NCBI GenBank assembly: GCA_002440945.1
Contig: DJWG01000032.1
Span: forward strand, 70,056-134,055
Length of the DNA: 64,000 nucleotides
Origin: Rhodobacteraceae bacterium UBA6236
Lineage (GTDB): Bacteria > Pseudomonadota > Alphaproteobacteria > Rhodobacterales > Rhodobacteraceae
Reading direction: 5' to 3'
In this document: positions 7,600 to 16,545 of the stretch, one piece after another
Layout of the letters: the number at the start of each line of letters is the position of its first letter
How positions within the stretch are numbered: position 1 is the first letter of the stretch
Position numbers and translations under genes: made by a program
Notes under the pieces: generated by a model
Database searches by the model: none
Seen by the model: only the letters and a program-made list of their open reading frames with translations
Told to the model about the DNA's origin: nothing

Positions 7600-8631
7600 A
7601 TGCGTTTCTATACCGATCTGGCAGAGGCCGTCGGCCACACGCCGCTGATCCGCCTGCGCAAGGCAAGCGAAATGACCGGTTGCGAAATCCTGGGCAAGGC
7701 CGAGTTCCTCAATCCCGGTCAGTCGATCAAGGACCGGGCCGCGCTTTACATCATCCGCGACGCGGTGGCGAAGGGCCAGTTGAAGCCGGGTGGCACGATC
7801 GTTGAAGGCACGGCCGGAAACACCGGGATCGGGCTGGCGCTGGTCGGGGCCTCGATGGGCTACCGGACGGTCATCGTGATCCCGGAAACCCAAAGCCAGG
7901 AGAAGAAGGACATGCTGCGCCTTGCCGGGGCAGAGCTGGTCCAGGTTCCGGCGGCACCTTATTCAAATCCGAACAATTATGTCCGCTATTCGGATCGTCT
8001 GGCGAAAAAACTTGCACAGATCGAACCCAATGGTGCGATCTGGGCCAATCAGTTCGACAACACCGCGAACCGTCAGGCGCATCTGGAAACCACCGGGCCC
8101 GAGATCTGGGAACAGACCGGCGGCAAGGTCGATGGCTTTGTCTGCGCCGTCGGTTCGGGCGGCACGCTGGCGGGCGTGGCGATGGCCTTGCAACCCAAGG
8201 GTGTGAAGGTCGCGCTGGCCGACCCGGAAGGGGCCGCGCTTTACAGCTATTACACGACCGGGGTGCTGAAATCCGCAGGCAGTTCGATCACCGAAGGGAT
8301 CGGGCAGGGGCGCATCACCGCGAACCTCGAAGGCTTCACCCCCGACATGGCCTACCGCATCCCCGATACCGAGGCGCTGCCGATCGTCTTCGACCTGCTG
8401 TCGGACGAGGGCCTCTGCCTTGGTGGGTCGTCGGGCATCAACATCGCGGGCGCGATCCGCATGGCGCAGGAAATGGGGCCGGGTCACACCATCGTCACGG
8501 TTCTTTGCGACTACGGCACCCGCTACCAGTCGAAGCTTTTCAACCCGGACTTCCTGCGTTCAAAGAACCTGCCGGTGCCCGACTGGCTGGACCTTGAGGA
8601 ACGCATCCTGCCCAACTGCTTCGAAAACTGA
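7600..8631 (+). CDS. cysK: Cysteine synthase A (O-acetylserine sulfhydrylase)
   Basis: A 343-residue PLP enzyme that makes cysteine from O-acetylserine and sulfide. The PLP-binding lysine is K44 in NPGQSIKDRA; the substrate loop is EGTAGNTGIG, and the phosphate-binding glycine loop is VGSGGTLAG. It is about 20 residues longer than E. coli CysK. A clear AAGGAGA lies before the ATG. It follows trgB by 52 bases, as in the R. sphaeroides tellurite locus, where cysK also contributes to resistance, and it is followed after eight bases by an MscS-type channel gene. Together with sqr it gives the window two separate fates for sulfide: oxidation or assimilation. Confidence 0.95.
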   Translation: MRFYTDLAEAVGHTPLIRLRKASEMTGCEILGKAEFLNPGQSIKDRAALYIIRDAVAKGQLKPGGTIVEGTAGNTGIGLALVGASMGYRTVIVIPETQSQEKKDMLRLAGAELVQVPAAPYSNPNNYVRYSDRLAKKLAQIEPNGAIWANQFDNTANRQAHLETTGPEIWEQTGGKVDGFVCAVGSGGTLAGVAMALQPKGVKVALADPEGAALYSYYTTGVLKSAGSSITEGIGQGRITANLEGFTPDMAYRIPDTEALPIVFDLLSDEGLCLGGSSGINIAGAIRMAQEMGPGHTIVTVLCDYGTRYQSKLFNPDFLRSKNLPVPDWLDLEERILPNCFEN

Positions 8632-8639
8632 GGCGGCCC

Positions 8640-11147
8640 ATGTCTTTCCTGCGTCTCCGCCTGCTCTGGCTGGCGGTCGCCCTGCTTTTGGTGGCAGCGG
8701 CTCCGACCAAACTCATCCCCGCGGCGCTGGCGCAGGACGCCGGGGCGGCGAGCCTCAATTACGCGCAGTGGGAACTTGACGCCAAGCGGGCCGAGGCGGC
8801 GCTTTCGGAAAAGCGCGCCTCGACGCTGGCCTTCGAACAACTCCGCACCCAGATCGTCGACTGGCGGACGCGCTTCACCAATGCGCAGACGACGAACGGC
8901 GGCCAGATCGACACGCTGAACCAGCAGATCGCGGCATTGGGACCGGTGCCGGAAAAGGACGCGCCCGAAGCGCCCGAGATCGCCAAACGCCGGAGCGAGC
9001 TGAACGATCAGCTGGCGCTTCTGAAGGCGCCGGGGCTTGCCGCCGAAGAGGCGTTGCGCCGCGCCGAAGGCATCATCAAGCAGATCGACCAGACCGTCCG
9101 GGAACGGCAGGCGGATGCGCTGTTGCGCCTGTCGCCATCGCCGCTCAACCCGGTGAACTGGCCCGCGGGCTATGCCGTCCTGACGCAAGGGATGAAGACC
9201 CTCTGGCAGGAAACCAGCCAGGCCTGGGACAACCCCGCCCGCCGGACCGAACTGCGCAACAACCTGCCCGCGATCCTTGCCTATCTGGTCATTGCGGGCT
9301 TCCTCGTCCTGCGTGGCCCGAGCTTCATGGAGGCGCTGACCCGCCGCCTGCAGGTCGGCGCCTCGATGCGGGCGCGGGCCGTGGTGGCGGCGCTGGTGTC
9401 GGTGGGCCAGATCATCGTCCCGGTCGCGGGCGTGGCGCTTCTGGTGCAGGCGGTGCAGTCGACCGGCATGACGGGCCTTCGGTCCGGCGCGCTGATCCAG
9501 GCGGTTCCCTATGCGGCCTTCACCTTCTTCGCGGCGCGCTGGCTGGGGACGATGCTTTTCCCGGCGGTCGATGACGTCGACATCGGCTTTGGCCTTCTGC
9601 CCGAAAACCGCGCCGAGGGGCGCTTCCACGCCCGCATGGTGGGTTTGATCCTTGGGCTTGAAGCCTTCCGGCAGGCGTTCATCACCGAAGTCCGGCCGCC
9701 CTTGTCGATGGCCGCGCAATCGGTCTGGGCCGCGCCGCTTGCCATCCTCATGGCGCTGATCCTGTTCCGCATCGGGATGCTCTTGCGCCGCCACGTCGCC
9801 GCGCTGACGCAATCGCAATCCGCGATCGGAGAGGAGGTCGCCTTCCGCAGCCGCCTTCTGGGCATGGTCGGCACTTCGGTCGTCATAGCCTCGATCCTGG
9901 GGCCGCTGCTGGCGGCGGTCGGCTATGTCACGGCGGCCAACGCGCTGATCTGGCCAACGGTCATGACACTGGGCCTGATCGGCTTCGTCGTCGTGCTGCA
10001 TGGGCTTTTGGTGGACGTCTACCTGATCGTGTCGAAATCCGGCAAGGAAGGCCGCGAGGCGCTGATCCCGGTGCTGCTTCTGGTGGTGCTGGCCGTTCTG
10101 GCGCTGCCCGTTCTTGCGCTGATCTGGGGCGCCCGCGTTTCCGACCTGATCGAGGTCTGGACCACGTTCAAGGCCGGGGTCGCGCTTGGCGACACGCGCA
10201 TCTCGCCGATGAACCTTCTGACCTTCGTTCTGGTCTTCGGCATCGGCTACGGGATCACACGCCTGGTGCAGGGGGCCCTCAAGACCTCGATCCTGCCGCG
10301 GACCCGCTTCGACAAGGGCGCGCAGAACGCCATTTCCGCCGGGATCGGCTATCTTGGCATCTTCGTCGCGGCCTTGGTGGCGATCACCGCCGCCGGGATC
10401 AGCCTGTCGTCCTTCGCCATCGTCGCCGGTGCGCTGTCCGTGGGCATCGGTTTCGGCCTTCAGAACATCGTCCAGAACTTCGTCTCTGGCCTGATCCTGC
10501 TGATCGAGCGCCCGGTGTCGGAAGGCGACATGATCCAGGTCGCCGGGCAGGTTGGTATCGTCAAGGGCATCTCGGTCCGCTCGACCCGGATCGAGACCTT
10601 CGACCGCACCGATGTGATCGTCCCCAACGCCGACCTGATTTCGGGCGTGGTGACGAACCTGACGCGGGGCAACCTCTCGGGCCGGGTGATCGTGCCGTTG
10701 GGGGTGGATTATGCCGCCGACACGCGTCAGGTCGAACGGCTGCTTCAGGAAATCGCCGAGGCGAATCCGCAGGTTGCGGTCGATCCGCCGCCTGCCGTGT
10801 TCCTGACCGGCTTCGGCCCCGACAGCATCAACTTCGAAATCCGCGCGATCCTTGCGGATGTGAACCAGAAGGGCCGCGTCAACTCGGAAATAAACCACGA
10901 AATCGTGCGACGCTTTACCGAAGCTGGCATCGGCATTCCCTTTGCGCAGCGCGATGTCTGGATCCGCAATGCCTCGGATCTGCGGACGCGGCGCGATCCG
11001 CGACGCGGCCTGCAACTGCGCGCCGATGCGCCCCCGGTTTCCGAGCCGCGCCCCGACATCGTTCGCAACGACGTGCCGCCCTTGGCCGAAGTGCCGCGTG
11101 GGGCCATCAACAACGACCCCTCGGAAGAGGATGAAAGCTACCGCTGA
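8640..11147 (+). CDS. DUF3772 / MscS-type mechanosensitive ion channel
   Basis: An 835-residue inner-membrane protein. It starts with a signal peptide (hydrophobic residues about 8-30, ending in ALA-QDAG). A periplasmic helical region of about 170 residues (DUF3772 type, with conserved Asn-Pro around residue 170) follows, then a series of membrane helices. The C-terminal third carries the MscS core: a glycine/alanine-rich pore helix region (IVAGALSVGIGFGLQNIVQN), then the beta domain containing ERPVSEGDMIQV and IVPNADLIS. It would open under membrane tension to release solutes on osmotic downshift. It begins eight bases after cysK, with GAGG before the ATG, so it appears to be the fourth gene of the trgAB-cysK transcript. 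Confidence 0.9.
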   Translation: MSFLRLRLLWLAVALLLVAAAPTKLIPAALAQDAGAASLNYAQWELDAKRAEAALSEKRASTLAFEQLRTQIVDWRTRFTNAQTTNGGQIDTLNQQIAALGPVPEKDAPEAPEIAKRRSELNDQLALLKAPGLAAEEALRRAEGIIKQIDQTVRERQADALLRLSPSPLNPVNWPAGYAVLTQGMKTLWQETSQAWDNPARRTELRNNLPAILAYLVIAGFLVLRGPSFMEALTRRLQVGASMRARAVVAALVSVGQIIVPVAGVALLVQAVQSTGMTGLRSGALIQAVPYAAFTFFAARWLGTMLFPAVDDVDIGFGLLPENRAEGRFHARMVGLILGLEAFRQAFITEVRPPLSMAAQSVWAAPLAILMALILFRIGMLLRRHVAALTQSQSAIGEEVAFRSRLLGMVGTSVVIASILGPLLAAVGYVTAANALIWPTVMTLGLIGFVVVLHGLLVDVYLIVSKSGKEGREALIPVLLLVVLAVLALPVLALIWGARVSDLIEVWTTFKAGVALGDTRISPMNLLTFVLVFGIGYGITRLVQGALKTSILPRTRFDKGAQNAISAGIGYLGIFVAALVAITAAGISLSSFAIVAGALSVGIGFGLQNIVQNFVSGLILLIERPVSEGDMIQVAGQVGIVKGISVRSTRIETFDRTDVIVPNADLISGVVTNLTRGNLSGRVIVPLGVDYAADTRQVERLLQEIAEANPQVAVDPPPAVFLTGFGPDSINFEIRAILADVNQKGRVNSEINHEIVRRFTEAGIGIPFAQRDVWIRNASDLRTRRDPRRGLQLRADAPPVSEPRPDIVRNDVPPLAEVPRGAINNDPSEEDESYR

Positions 11148-11394
11148 GGTTCGGGCGCCGATGATCGTCCGGCCCCGTCTCGGCAGTTTCACGCCCGCGT
11201 GAACGACTCATCTTGCGGTTCCGCCGCGACGCGGCATATTGCGCAGACCGGCAGGCAGCCCGAGTCGCCCGCCAAGGCCGCGCCCACCTCACTGGGCGCT
11301 TTGTTCGGAGGCAGAGTGGTGCGGACCCGTCCGACCGGCCCGAGAAAGAACCCCCGCAGGGCCGACCGGGCTACGGGGCGGAGTATCTCCTGAC
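11148..11394. other. Leader region of kup without a recognisable gene
   Basis: This 247-base gap precedes the potassium transporter. Frames open across it, but their proline/arginine-rich translations look like non-coding GC-rich sequence. I see no terminator with a T run and no known riboswitch pattern. Confidence 0.4.
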
Positions 11395-13389
11395 ATGATC
11401 ACCCGACAATCCGGCGATGCCGACGGTCCGACCCCGGGGCCGGCCAACGCTCCGGCCAATGTTCCGGCCGACGGCACCGCGAAGGCGCATCCGCAGAACG
11501 GCGCGGCCTCGGACAGCGAGGCCGGACATGGGCCGCGCAACCAGACGCTTGCCGCGCTGGCCATGGGCGCCATCGGCGTGGTCTATGGCGACATCGGCAC
11601 CAGCCCGCTTTACGCCTTGCGCGAGGCGCTGCGCCCGGTGGCGCATGACGGTCTGGCCCGTGCCGAGGTTCTTGGCGTCATTTCGCTGCTGATCTGGACG
11701 GTGACGCTGATCGTGACCGTCAAGTACGTCATCGTGCTTTTGCGGGCCGACAACCACGGCGAAGGCGGCATCCTGGCGCTTTACACCCTGACGCGTCTGG
11801 CCATCGGCCGCCGGTCGATCCCGGTCCTGATGCTGGGGATCGCCGGGGCCGCGCTGTTCTTCGGCGATTCGATCATCACGCCCGCCATGTCGGTCCTCTC
11901 GGCGGTCGAGGGGATTTCGCTGGTCGCGCCGCATTTCGAAAGCTACGTCGGACCGATGACCATCGGCATCCTTGTCGTGCTGTTCATGGTGCAGCGCCAT
12001 GGCACGCAGGCCATCGCCGTGCTGTTCGGCCCGATCACGGCGCTCTGGTTCCTGGTCATGGGCGTGATCGGCGCGATCCAGCTTGCCGCCGATCCCGAGG
12101 TTCTGGTGGCTTTCAATCCGGTCTATGCGGTCGAATTCCTGTTTTCGCACGGGGTGCTGGCGTTCCTTGTGATGGGCGCGGTGTTCCTGGCCGTCACCGG
12201 GGCCGAGGCGCTTTATGCCGACCTGGGCCATTTCGGCCGCGCGCCGATCCGGCTTGCCTGGTTCGCGCTGGTCTTCCCGGCGCTGATCCTGAACTACCTC
12301 GGACAGGGGGCGCTGGTCCTCCAGAACCCCGAGGCGATCTCGAACCCCTTCTTCCTGATGGTTCCGCCCGAGGTTCTGCCGTTCCTCGTCGCGCTGGCGA
12401 CCATCGCCACGGTGATCGCCGCGCAGGCCGTCATCACCGGCGCCTATTCGATGACCCGCGCCGCGATCCAGCTGGGGCTGTTGCCGCGCCTGTCGATCTT
12501 CCACACCTCGGAAAGCCAGTCGGGCCAGATCTACATCCCCGCGGTGAACTGGCTTCTGCTGGTTGGCGTGCTGGCCTTCGTGCTGGCCTTCGGTTCGTCC
12601 GAAAAGCTTGCCTCGGCCTACGGCATCTCGGTTACTGGCGCGATGCTGGTCGACACCACGCTTTTCATCATCTTCGCCTATCGCGGCTGGCATTGGAGCC
12701 TGCCGATGATCCTTCTGGCCGCCACGCCGATGGTGCTGCTGGAAGGCACGTTCCTGCTGTCGAACCTGACCAAGGTTCCGCAGGGCGGCTATGTGCCGGT
12801 GATCCTGTCGATCAGCCTTTGCGTCATCATGTTCGCCTGGTGGCGCGGAACGCAGCTGGCCTTCGAACGCGGCCACAAGGAGATGGTGGAGCTGGACAGT
12901 TTCGCCAAGTCGATGCAGCGCAGTTCGGCCCATGTCGTGCCCGGCACGGCGATCTTCCTGACCGCCGACTCGCAGGCGGTGCCACCGGCGCTGCTGCACA
13001 ACCTCAAGCACAACCGGGTGCTGCACGAAAAGAACGTGGTGCTGACGGTGCAGACCGAACGCGTGCCGACCGTTCCGGTGATGGAGCGCGCGATCTATAC
13101 CCCGATCGACGACCGGTTCGCGCGGCTGACCCTGCGGTTCGGGTTCATGGAAACGCCGAACGTCACCCGGGCGCTGGGACAGGCGCGGCGCGTGGGGCTG
13201 AAGTTCGACGTGATGACGACCTCGTTCTTCCTTGGCCGCCGCAAGGTGGTGGCCGGGGCACGCACCGGCCTGCCGCTGCTGATGGACAAGCTTTTCATCT
13301 CACTCGGCCGCTTTGCCGCCGATCCCAGCGATTACTATTACCTGCCGCGTGATCGCGTTGTGGAACTTGGATCGCGGATGACCGTGTGA
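11395..13389 (+). CDS. kup: KUP family low-affinity potassium transporter
   Basis: A 664-residue protein with about twelve membrane helices and a C-terminal soluble domain, close to the family norm of about 620-660. The hallmark GAIGVVYGDIGTSPLYALRE is at the first helix, followed by GGILALYTL, FFGDSIITPAMSVLSAVEG and DLGHFGR. Kup proteins take up K+ with protons. I chose the ATG at 11395, preceded by a GGAG ten bases upstream; the frame is open 52 codons further, but that part is compositionally unlike protein. The first about 50 residues are low-complexity (Pro/Ala/Gly-rich) and cytoplasmic. It lies downstream of an MscS channel, so osmotic functions are adjacent. Confidence 0.93.
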   Translation: MITRQSGDADGPTPGPANAPANVPADGTAKAHPQNGAASDSEAGHGPRNQTLAALAMGAIGVVYGDIGTSPLYALREALRPVAHDGLARAEVLGVISLLIWTVTLIVTVKYVIVLLRADNHGEGGILALYTLTRLAIGRRSIPVLMLGIAGAALFFGDSIITPAMSVLSAVEGISLVAPHFESYVGPMTIGILVVLFMVQRHGTQAIAVLFGPITALWFLVMGVIGAIQLAADPEVLVAFNPVYAVEFLFSHGVLAFLVMGAVFLAVTGAEALYADLGHFGRAPIRLAWFALVFPALILNYLGQGALVLQNPEAISNPFFLMVPPEVLPFLVALATIATVIAAQAVITGAYSMTRAAIQLGLLPRLSIFHTSESQSGQIYIPAVNWLLLVGVLAFVLAFGSSEKLASAYGISVTGAMLVDTTLFIIFAYRGWHWSLPMILLAATPMVLLEGTFLLSNLTKVPQGGYVPVILSISLCVIMFAWWRGTQLAFERGHKEMVELDSFAKSMQRSSAHVVPGTAIFLTADSQAVPPALLHNLKHNRVLHEKNVVLTVQTERVPTVPVMERAIYTPIDDRFARLTLRFGFMETPNVTRALGQARRVGLKFDVMTTSFFLGRRKVVAGARTGLPLLMDKLFISLGRFAADPSDYYYLPRDRVVELGSRMTV

Positions 13390-13420
13390 AAATACCGGGC
13401 GACGCGAATTTCGGGCGGCG

Positions 13421-13786
13421 TCAGATCGCTGCCCGTTCCGGCGCGCAGAACAACCCGTGGACGGCCTGGACCAGCGCGCCCGCCCGTTCGTCGCGCAGCG
13501 CGTAATAGATTGCCTTACCGTCGCGGCGGCAGTCCACCAGCCCTTCGGAACGAAGCCGCGCCAGTTGCTGGCTGACGGCGGCCTGGCGCGAGCCCAGCGC
13601 CTGTTCCAGTTCCGTCACCGACCGTTCGCCCGTCGCCAGGTGGCAGAGGATCATCAACCGCCCCTCATGCGCCAGCGTCTTCAGAAGCGCCGCAGCCTCG
13701 CCCGCCCGCGCCGCCATTTCAGGGGGCGACACGGCTGCGCAGGAAGGCGCGGGCTGATCGTCATAGATGTGCATGTTGTCGGGCAT
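13421..13786 (-). CDS. sqrR: ArsR/SmtB family regulator resembling the persulfide sensor SqrR
   Basis: A 121-residue winged-helix repressor. The recognition region is VTELEQALGSRQAAVSQQLARL, followed by the wing with RRDGKAIYYALRD. SqrR of R. capsulatus senses reactive sulfur through Cys41 and Cys107, which form a polysulfide bridge. Here the corresponding cysteines are C48 and C114, with exactly the same 66-residue spacing, and the protein has a similarly short N-terminal extension. Two further cysteines (C16 and C86) are present. The likely target is the palindrome in front of sqr at 3052-3071; I see no such site before its own start. BigR-type biofilm regulators are close relatives and remain an alternative name. 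Confidence 0.85.
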   Translation of the reverse strand: MPDNMHIYDDQPAPSCAAVSPPEMAARAGEAAALLKTLAHEGRLMILCHLATGERSVTELEQALGSRQAAVSQQLARLRSEGLVDCRRDGKAIYYALRDERAGALVQAVHGLFCAPERAAI

Positions 13787-13887
13787 TCTGAACGTCTCTT
13801 GTCAGGGCGGGGGCGCGCCCGGGGTTCCCAAGATATAGGGCGCAGGCGCCGGAAAATCGAGAGGACCAAAGATCGGTCGCGAAGCCT

Positions 13888-14385
13888 TCAGATCCCGTGC
13901 TGCAAGAAGTCGCCGTAGCGCCCGCCCCAGAAGATCAGCGGATCGCCATCCCGCCATGCGGCACGTTCCACCTTGCCGACAAGGATCGCGTGATCGCCGC
14001 CGTCGTGCACCGCATGGGGCCGGCAGTCGAACCAGGCAAGGCAGCCGGGCAGGCGGAAATAGCCGTCCGGCGTCCGCTCGATCTTGGTGTCACCGAAATC
14101 CGACCCCGACCGCGCCAGCCGAAGGCCAAGATCGCGCTGATCGGCGGCAAGCACATGCACGGTATAGCGGTCCGCCGCGACGAAAGCGGCATAGCGGCTT
14201 GATCCCTTGGCCGGACACCAGAGCACCAGCGCCGGATCGAGCGACAGCGAGGCAAAGCTGTTGACGGTGATGGCCAGCGGCGCACCCGCGCTTTCGGCCA
14301 CCACGACGGTCACGCCGGTCGCATAATGGCCCAGCGCATCGCGGAAGGCACGCGCGGTTTCGGGTGTGGGATGGATGGATTCCAA
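13888..14385 (-). CDS. Flavin reductase family protein (FMN-binding split barrel)
   Basis: A 165-residue protein of the HpaC/RutF/DIM6 type: FRDALGHYATGVTVV at the start, then ITVNSFASLSLDPALVLWC, the typical flavin-binding strand and helix, then SSRYAAFVAADRYTVHVLA. Such enzymes supply reduced flavin to two-component monooxygenases or use it themselves. I place the start at a TTG (14385), because a full AGGAGG (14394-14399) sits eight bases before it and the encoded ESIHPTPETARAFRDALG matches where family members begin. An upstream ATG at 14448 lacks such a site. No monooxygenase gene adjoins, so its partner is unknown. A possible 54-codon ORF lies upstream on the same strand. Confidence 0.85.
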   Translation of the reverse strand: MESIHPTPETARAFRDALGHYATGVTVVVAESAGAPLAITVNSFASLSLDPALVLWCPAKGSSRYAAFVAADRYTVHVLAADQRDLGLRLARSGSDFGDTKIERTPDGYFRLPGCLAWFDCRPHAVHDGGDHAILVGKVERAAWRDGDPLIFWGGRYGDFLQHGI

Positions 14386-14473
14386 GGCGCGGGCCTCCTG
14401 TTGCGGGCGGACCTTCGCAGGAATGGGGTGGATGCGCCGCGGATGCAAGACCTGCGGGGCGCGGGGCCGAGGG

Positions 14474-14638
14474 TCAGACGTCCTGCCGCGTGCCGGTGTC
14501 GATCAGCCATCCGCCGGGCCCGGCGATGCGGTCGGGCAGGGTGGCGATCAGCACTTCCCGTATCACCAGGCAGGCGATCAGCGACATGGCAACGTCATCA
14601 AAAGAAATTCGTGCAAAAAACTCGTCCAGAAGCGGCAT
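14474..14638 (-). CDS. Possible 54-residue small protein, unrecognised
   Basis: This short ORF runs from an ATG at 14638 to a TGA at 14474. It reads MPLLDEFFARISFDDVAMSL and continues through a hydrophobic segment (IACLVIREVLIATL) to a polar tail ending in TGTRQDV. The second half has the strong G/C third-position bias of the surrounding genes; the first is less biased. It may be a single-pass or amphipathic membrane peptide. The ribosome-binding site is weak (GGGA about eight bases upstream). It lies 88 bases before the flavin reductase on the same strand and could share its transcript. I do not recognise the family, so the call rests on composition and position only. Confidence 0.45.
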   Translation of the reverse strand: MPLLDEFFARISFDDVAMSLIACLVIREVLIATLPDRIAGPGGWLIDTGTRQDV

Positions 14639-14814
14639 GGCCTAAATCCCGTCTTATCGCTAACCAAGCCCTGCCGGAGAATCGCGGCGGGATTGTGACC
14701 GGACACCGGCAACACTTGGTGATGGGGCCGGCGGGCGAAAAACCGCCTTGACGCGCGCAGGAAAAGGGTCCGGGGATGGCGGCGACGCCTTGGGGCCGGA
14801 AGAAAGGGATCGCC

Positions 14815-15771
14815 ATGCTTTTTGCCTACAAGGTGCAGAACGGCAGGCTTGCGCGCATGGCGCTGGATGAACCGTTGGAAAACGCCCTCTGGATCGACCT
14901 ATACGCGCCCCAGCCCCAGCAGATCACCCGCGTCAATGGGCTGGGGGTCGAGGTGCCGACGCTGAGCGACATGGAAGAGATCGAGATCTCGAACCGGCTT
15001 TATAGCGAAGGCGACGCTTTTTACATGACCGCCGTCCTGCCGGGTCAGACGCCGGAAAAGGGCCAGATGACCGGCCCGGTGACCTTCATCCTGAAACCCA
15101 CGCGGCTGATTACCGTCCGCCACCACGCGCCCCGGCCGTTCGAGACTTTCCCGGAACGCGCCGAACGGTCCGGCACCGGGATCGGCTCGGCCTCGCAGCT
15201 GTTTCTGGGCTTGATCGAAGAAATCGTCGCCCGCCACGCGGACCTTCTGGAAGCGGTCGGTCGCTCGCTCGACGAGGTGGCGCGCAACATTTATGGCGTG
15301 ACCGAGGCGGGGCAGGACCTGCTGCAAACCTCGCTGAAGGTCGTTGGCCGCGAAGGTGAGGTGCTGTCGAGGGTTCGTCTGGGCCTGCTGACGGTCGAAC
15401 GGATGGTGGGCTATTTCAGCCATGCCTCTGAAACCATGACGTCGGGGCAGAAGCTGAAGGCGCATATCCGCAGCCATATGCGCGACATTCAGGCGCTTGA
15501 GGTTCACGCCGATTTCCTGTCGGCCCGGGTGGGGATGGTCACCGATGCGACGCTGGGCATGGTCAACCTGGCGCAGAACACCACCGTGCGCATCCTGTCG
15601 GTGGTGACCGCGCTCTTCCTGCCGCCGACGCTGATCGCTTCGGCCTACGGGATGAACTTCAAGTACATGCCGGAACTGGAAAAGACCTGGGGCTACCCGA
15701 TGGCCCTGGGGCTGATGGTGGGCTCTGCGCTCGCCACCTACATGTTCCTACGCTGGAAGCGCTGGCTTTGA
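14815..15771 (+). CDS. corA: CorA family magnesium/divalent cation transporter
   Basis: A 318-residue CorA-type channel. It has a large N-terminal cytoplasmic domain rich in long helices, then two membrane helices at the C-terminus. The signature YGMNF (the GMN motif, at about residues 278-282) ends the first helix and is followed by MPELEKTWGYP, the second helix, and a short basic tail (RWKRWL), as expected. CorA pentamers conduct Mg2+, Co2+ or Ni2+. The start at 14815 follows an AAAGGG about six bases upstream; the frame is open 13 codons further without a better site. It is convergent with the hpaI gene, with three bases between the stops. Confidence 0.92.
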   Translation: MLFAYKVQNGRLARMALDEPLENALWIDLYAPQPQQITRVNGLGVEVPTLSDMEEIEISNRLYSEGDAFYMTAVLPGQTPEKGQMTGPVTFILKPTRLITVRHHAPRPFETFPERAERSGTGIGSASQLFLGLIEEIVARHADLLEAVGRSLDEVARNIYGVTEAGQDLLQTSLKVVGREGEVLSRVRLGLLTVERMVGYFSHASETMTSGQKLKAHIRSHMRDIQALEVHADFLSARVGMVTDATLGMVNLAQNTTVRILSVVTALFLPPTLIASAYGMNFKYMPELEKTWGYPMALGLMVGSALATYMFLRWKRWL

Positions 15772-15774
15772 TGT

Positions 15775-16545
15775 TCAGCGCGGGCGGAAGGCCGCGACCA
15801 GCCGGTCGGTCGCACCGACCAGCAGCGCCATGTCGACGCCGACGGCGGTAAAGGTCGTGCCCGCGGCGATGCAGTCCCGGGCGAAATCCTGATCGGTCGC
15901 AAGGATGCCCGCAGGCATGCCCAGGGCCTTCAGCCGCTCGATCGCGCCCAGCACCACTTCACGCACGTCCGGGTGGCGGCTTTGCCCCGGATAGCCCATC
16001 GAGGCCGCCAGGTCGGCGGGGCCGATGAAGATGCCATCGACGCCCGGCGTGGTGGCGATATCCTCCAGTGCCTCAAGCGCGGCGATGGTTTCGACCTGCA
16101 GGATCAGACAAAGCTCCTCGCTGGCGCGGGTGGCGTAGTCGCGCACCCTTCCATAGCGGGCGGCGCGCATCGTTCCGGCCATGCCGCGAACGCCCTCGGG
16201 CGCGTAGCGGGTGGCGGCCACCGCCGCCTCGGCCCCGGCGCGGCTGTTGATCATCGGCAAAAGCAGCGTCTGCGCCCCCATGTCGAGGTGGCGCTTGATC
16301 AGCGCGGTATCGTTGACGAAGGGCCGGACCACCGCCGCCGTCGGGTAGGGCGCCACCGCCTGCAGGAACGGCAGGACCGAAGCCGCCTCGACCGCCGAAT
16401 GTTCGGTGTCGATCACCAGCCAGTCGAAACCCGCGCCCGCCAGCGCCTCGACGGCGCTCGCCTCGGGGATCGTGGACCAAAGGCCGATCTGCTGTTCGCC
16501 GGCCTTCAGCCGCGCCCGAAACCGGTTCTTTGGCAGGTCCATCAT
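15775..16545 (-). CDS. HpcH/HpaI family aldolase
   Basis: A 256-residue class II pyruvate aldolase. Family members cleave 4-hydroxy-2-oxo acids such as 4-hydroxy-2-oxoheptanedioate or 2-keto-3-deoxy-sugar acids to pyruvate and an aldehyde. Visible traits are [20 protein letters not shown], the WLVIDTEHS metal/substrate region, the conserved glutamate in LILQVET, and the aspartate in [13 protein letters not shown]; the last two are the metal ligands in homologues. It overlaps the stop of aroQ by four bases (ATGA), so the two are translationally coupled. The substrate cannot be read from the sequence. Rhamnonate or glucarate breakdown are the common alternatives to the hydroxyphenylacetate pathway. 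Confidence 0.85.
   Translation of the reverse strand: MMDLPKNRFRARLKAGEQQIGLWSTIPEASAVEALAGAGFDWLVIDTEHSAVEAASVLPFLQAVAPYPTAAVVRPFVNDTALIKRHLDMGAQTLLLPMINSRAGAEAAVAATRYAPEGVRGMAGTMRAARYGRVRDYATRASEELCLILQVETIAALEALEDIATTPGVDGIFIGPADLAASMGYPGQSRHPDVREVVLGAIERLKALGMPAGILATDQDFARDCIAAGTTFTAVGVDMALLVGATDRLVAAFRPR

Noticed and set aside
8523..11192. An 889-codon minus-strand frame opposite the MscS channel gene
   Set aside because: The translation is full of Arg/Asp/Gln/His repeats and mirrors the codon bias of the channel gene. It has no start signal or family resemblance.
11148..11394. A possible riboswitch in the kup leader
   Set aside because: No conserved core of a known potassium- or c-di-AMP-responsive RNA can be recognised, and the GC-rich sequence gives many chance hairpins.
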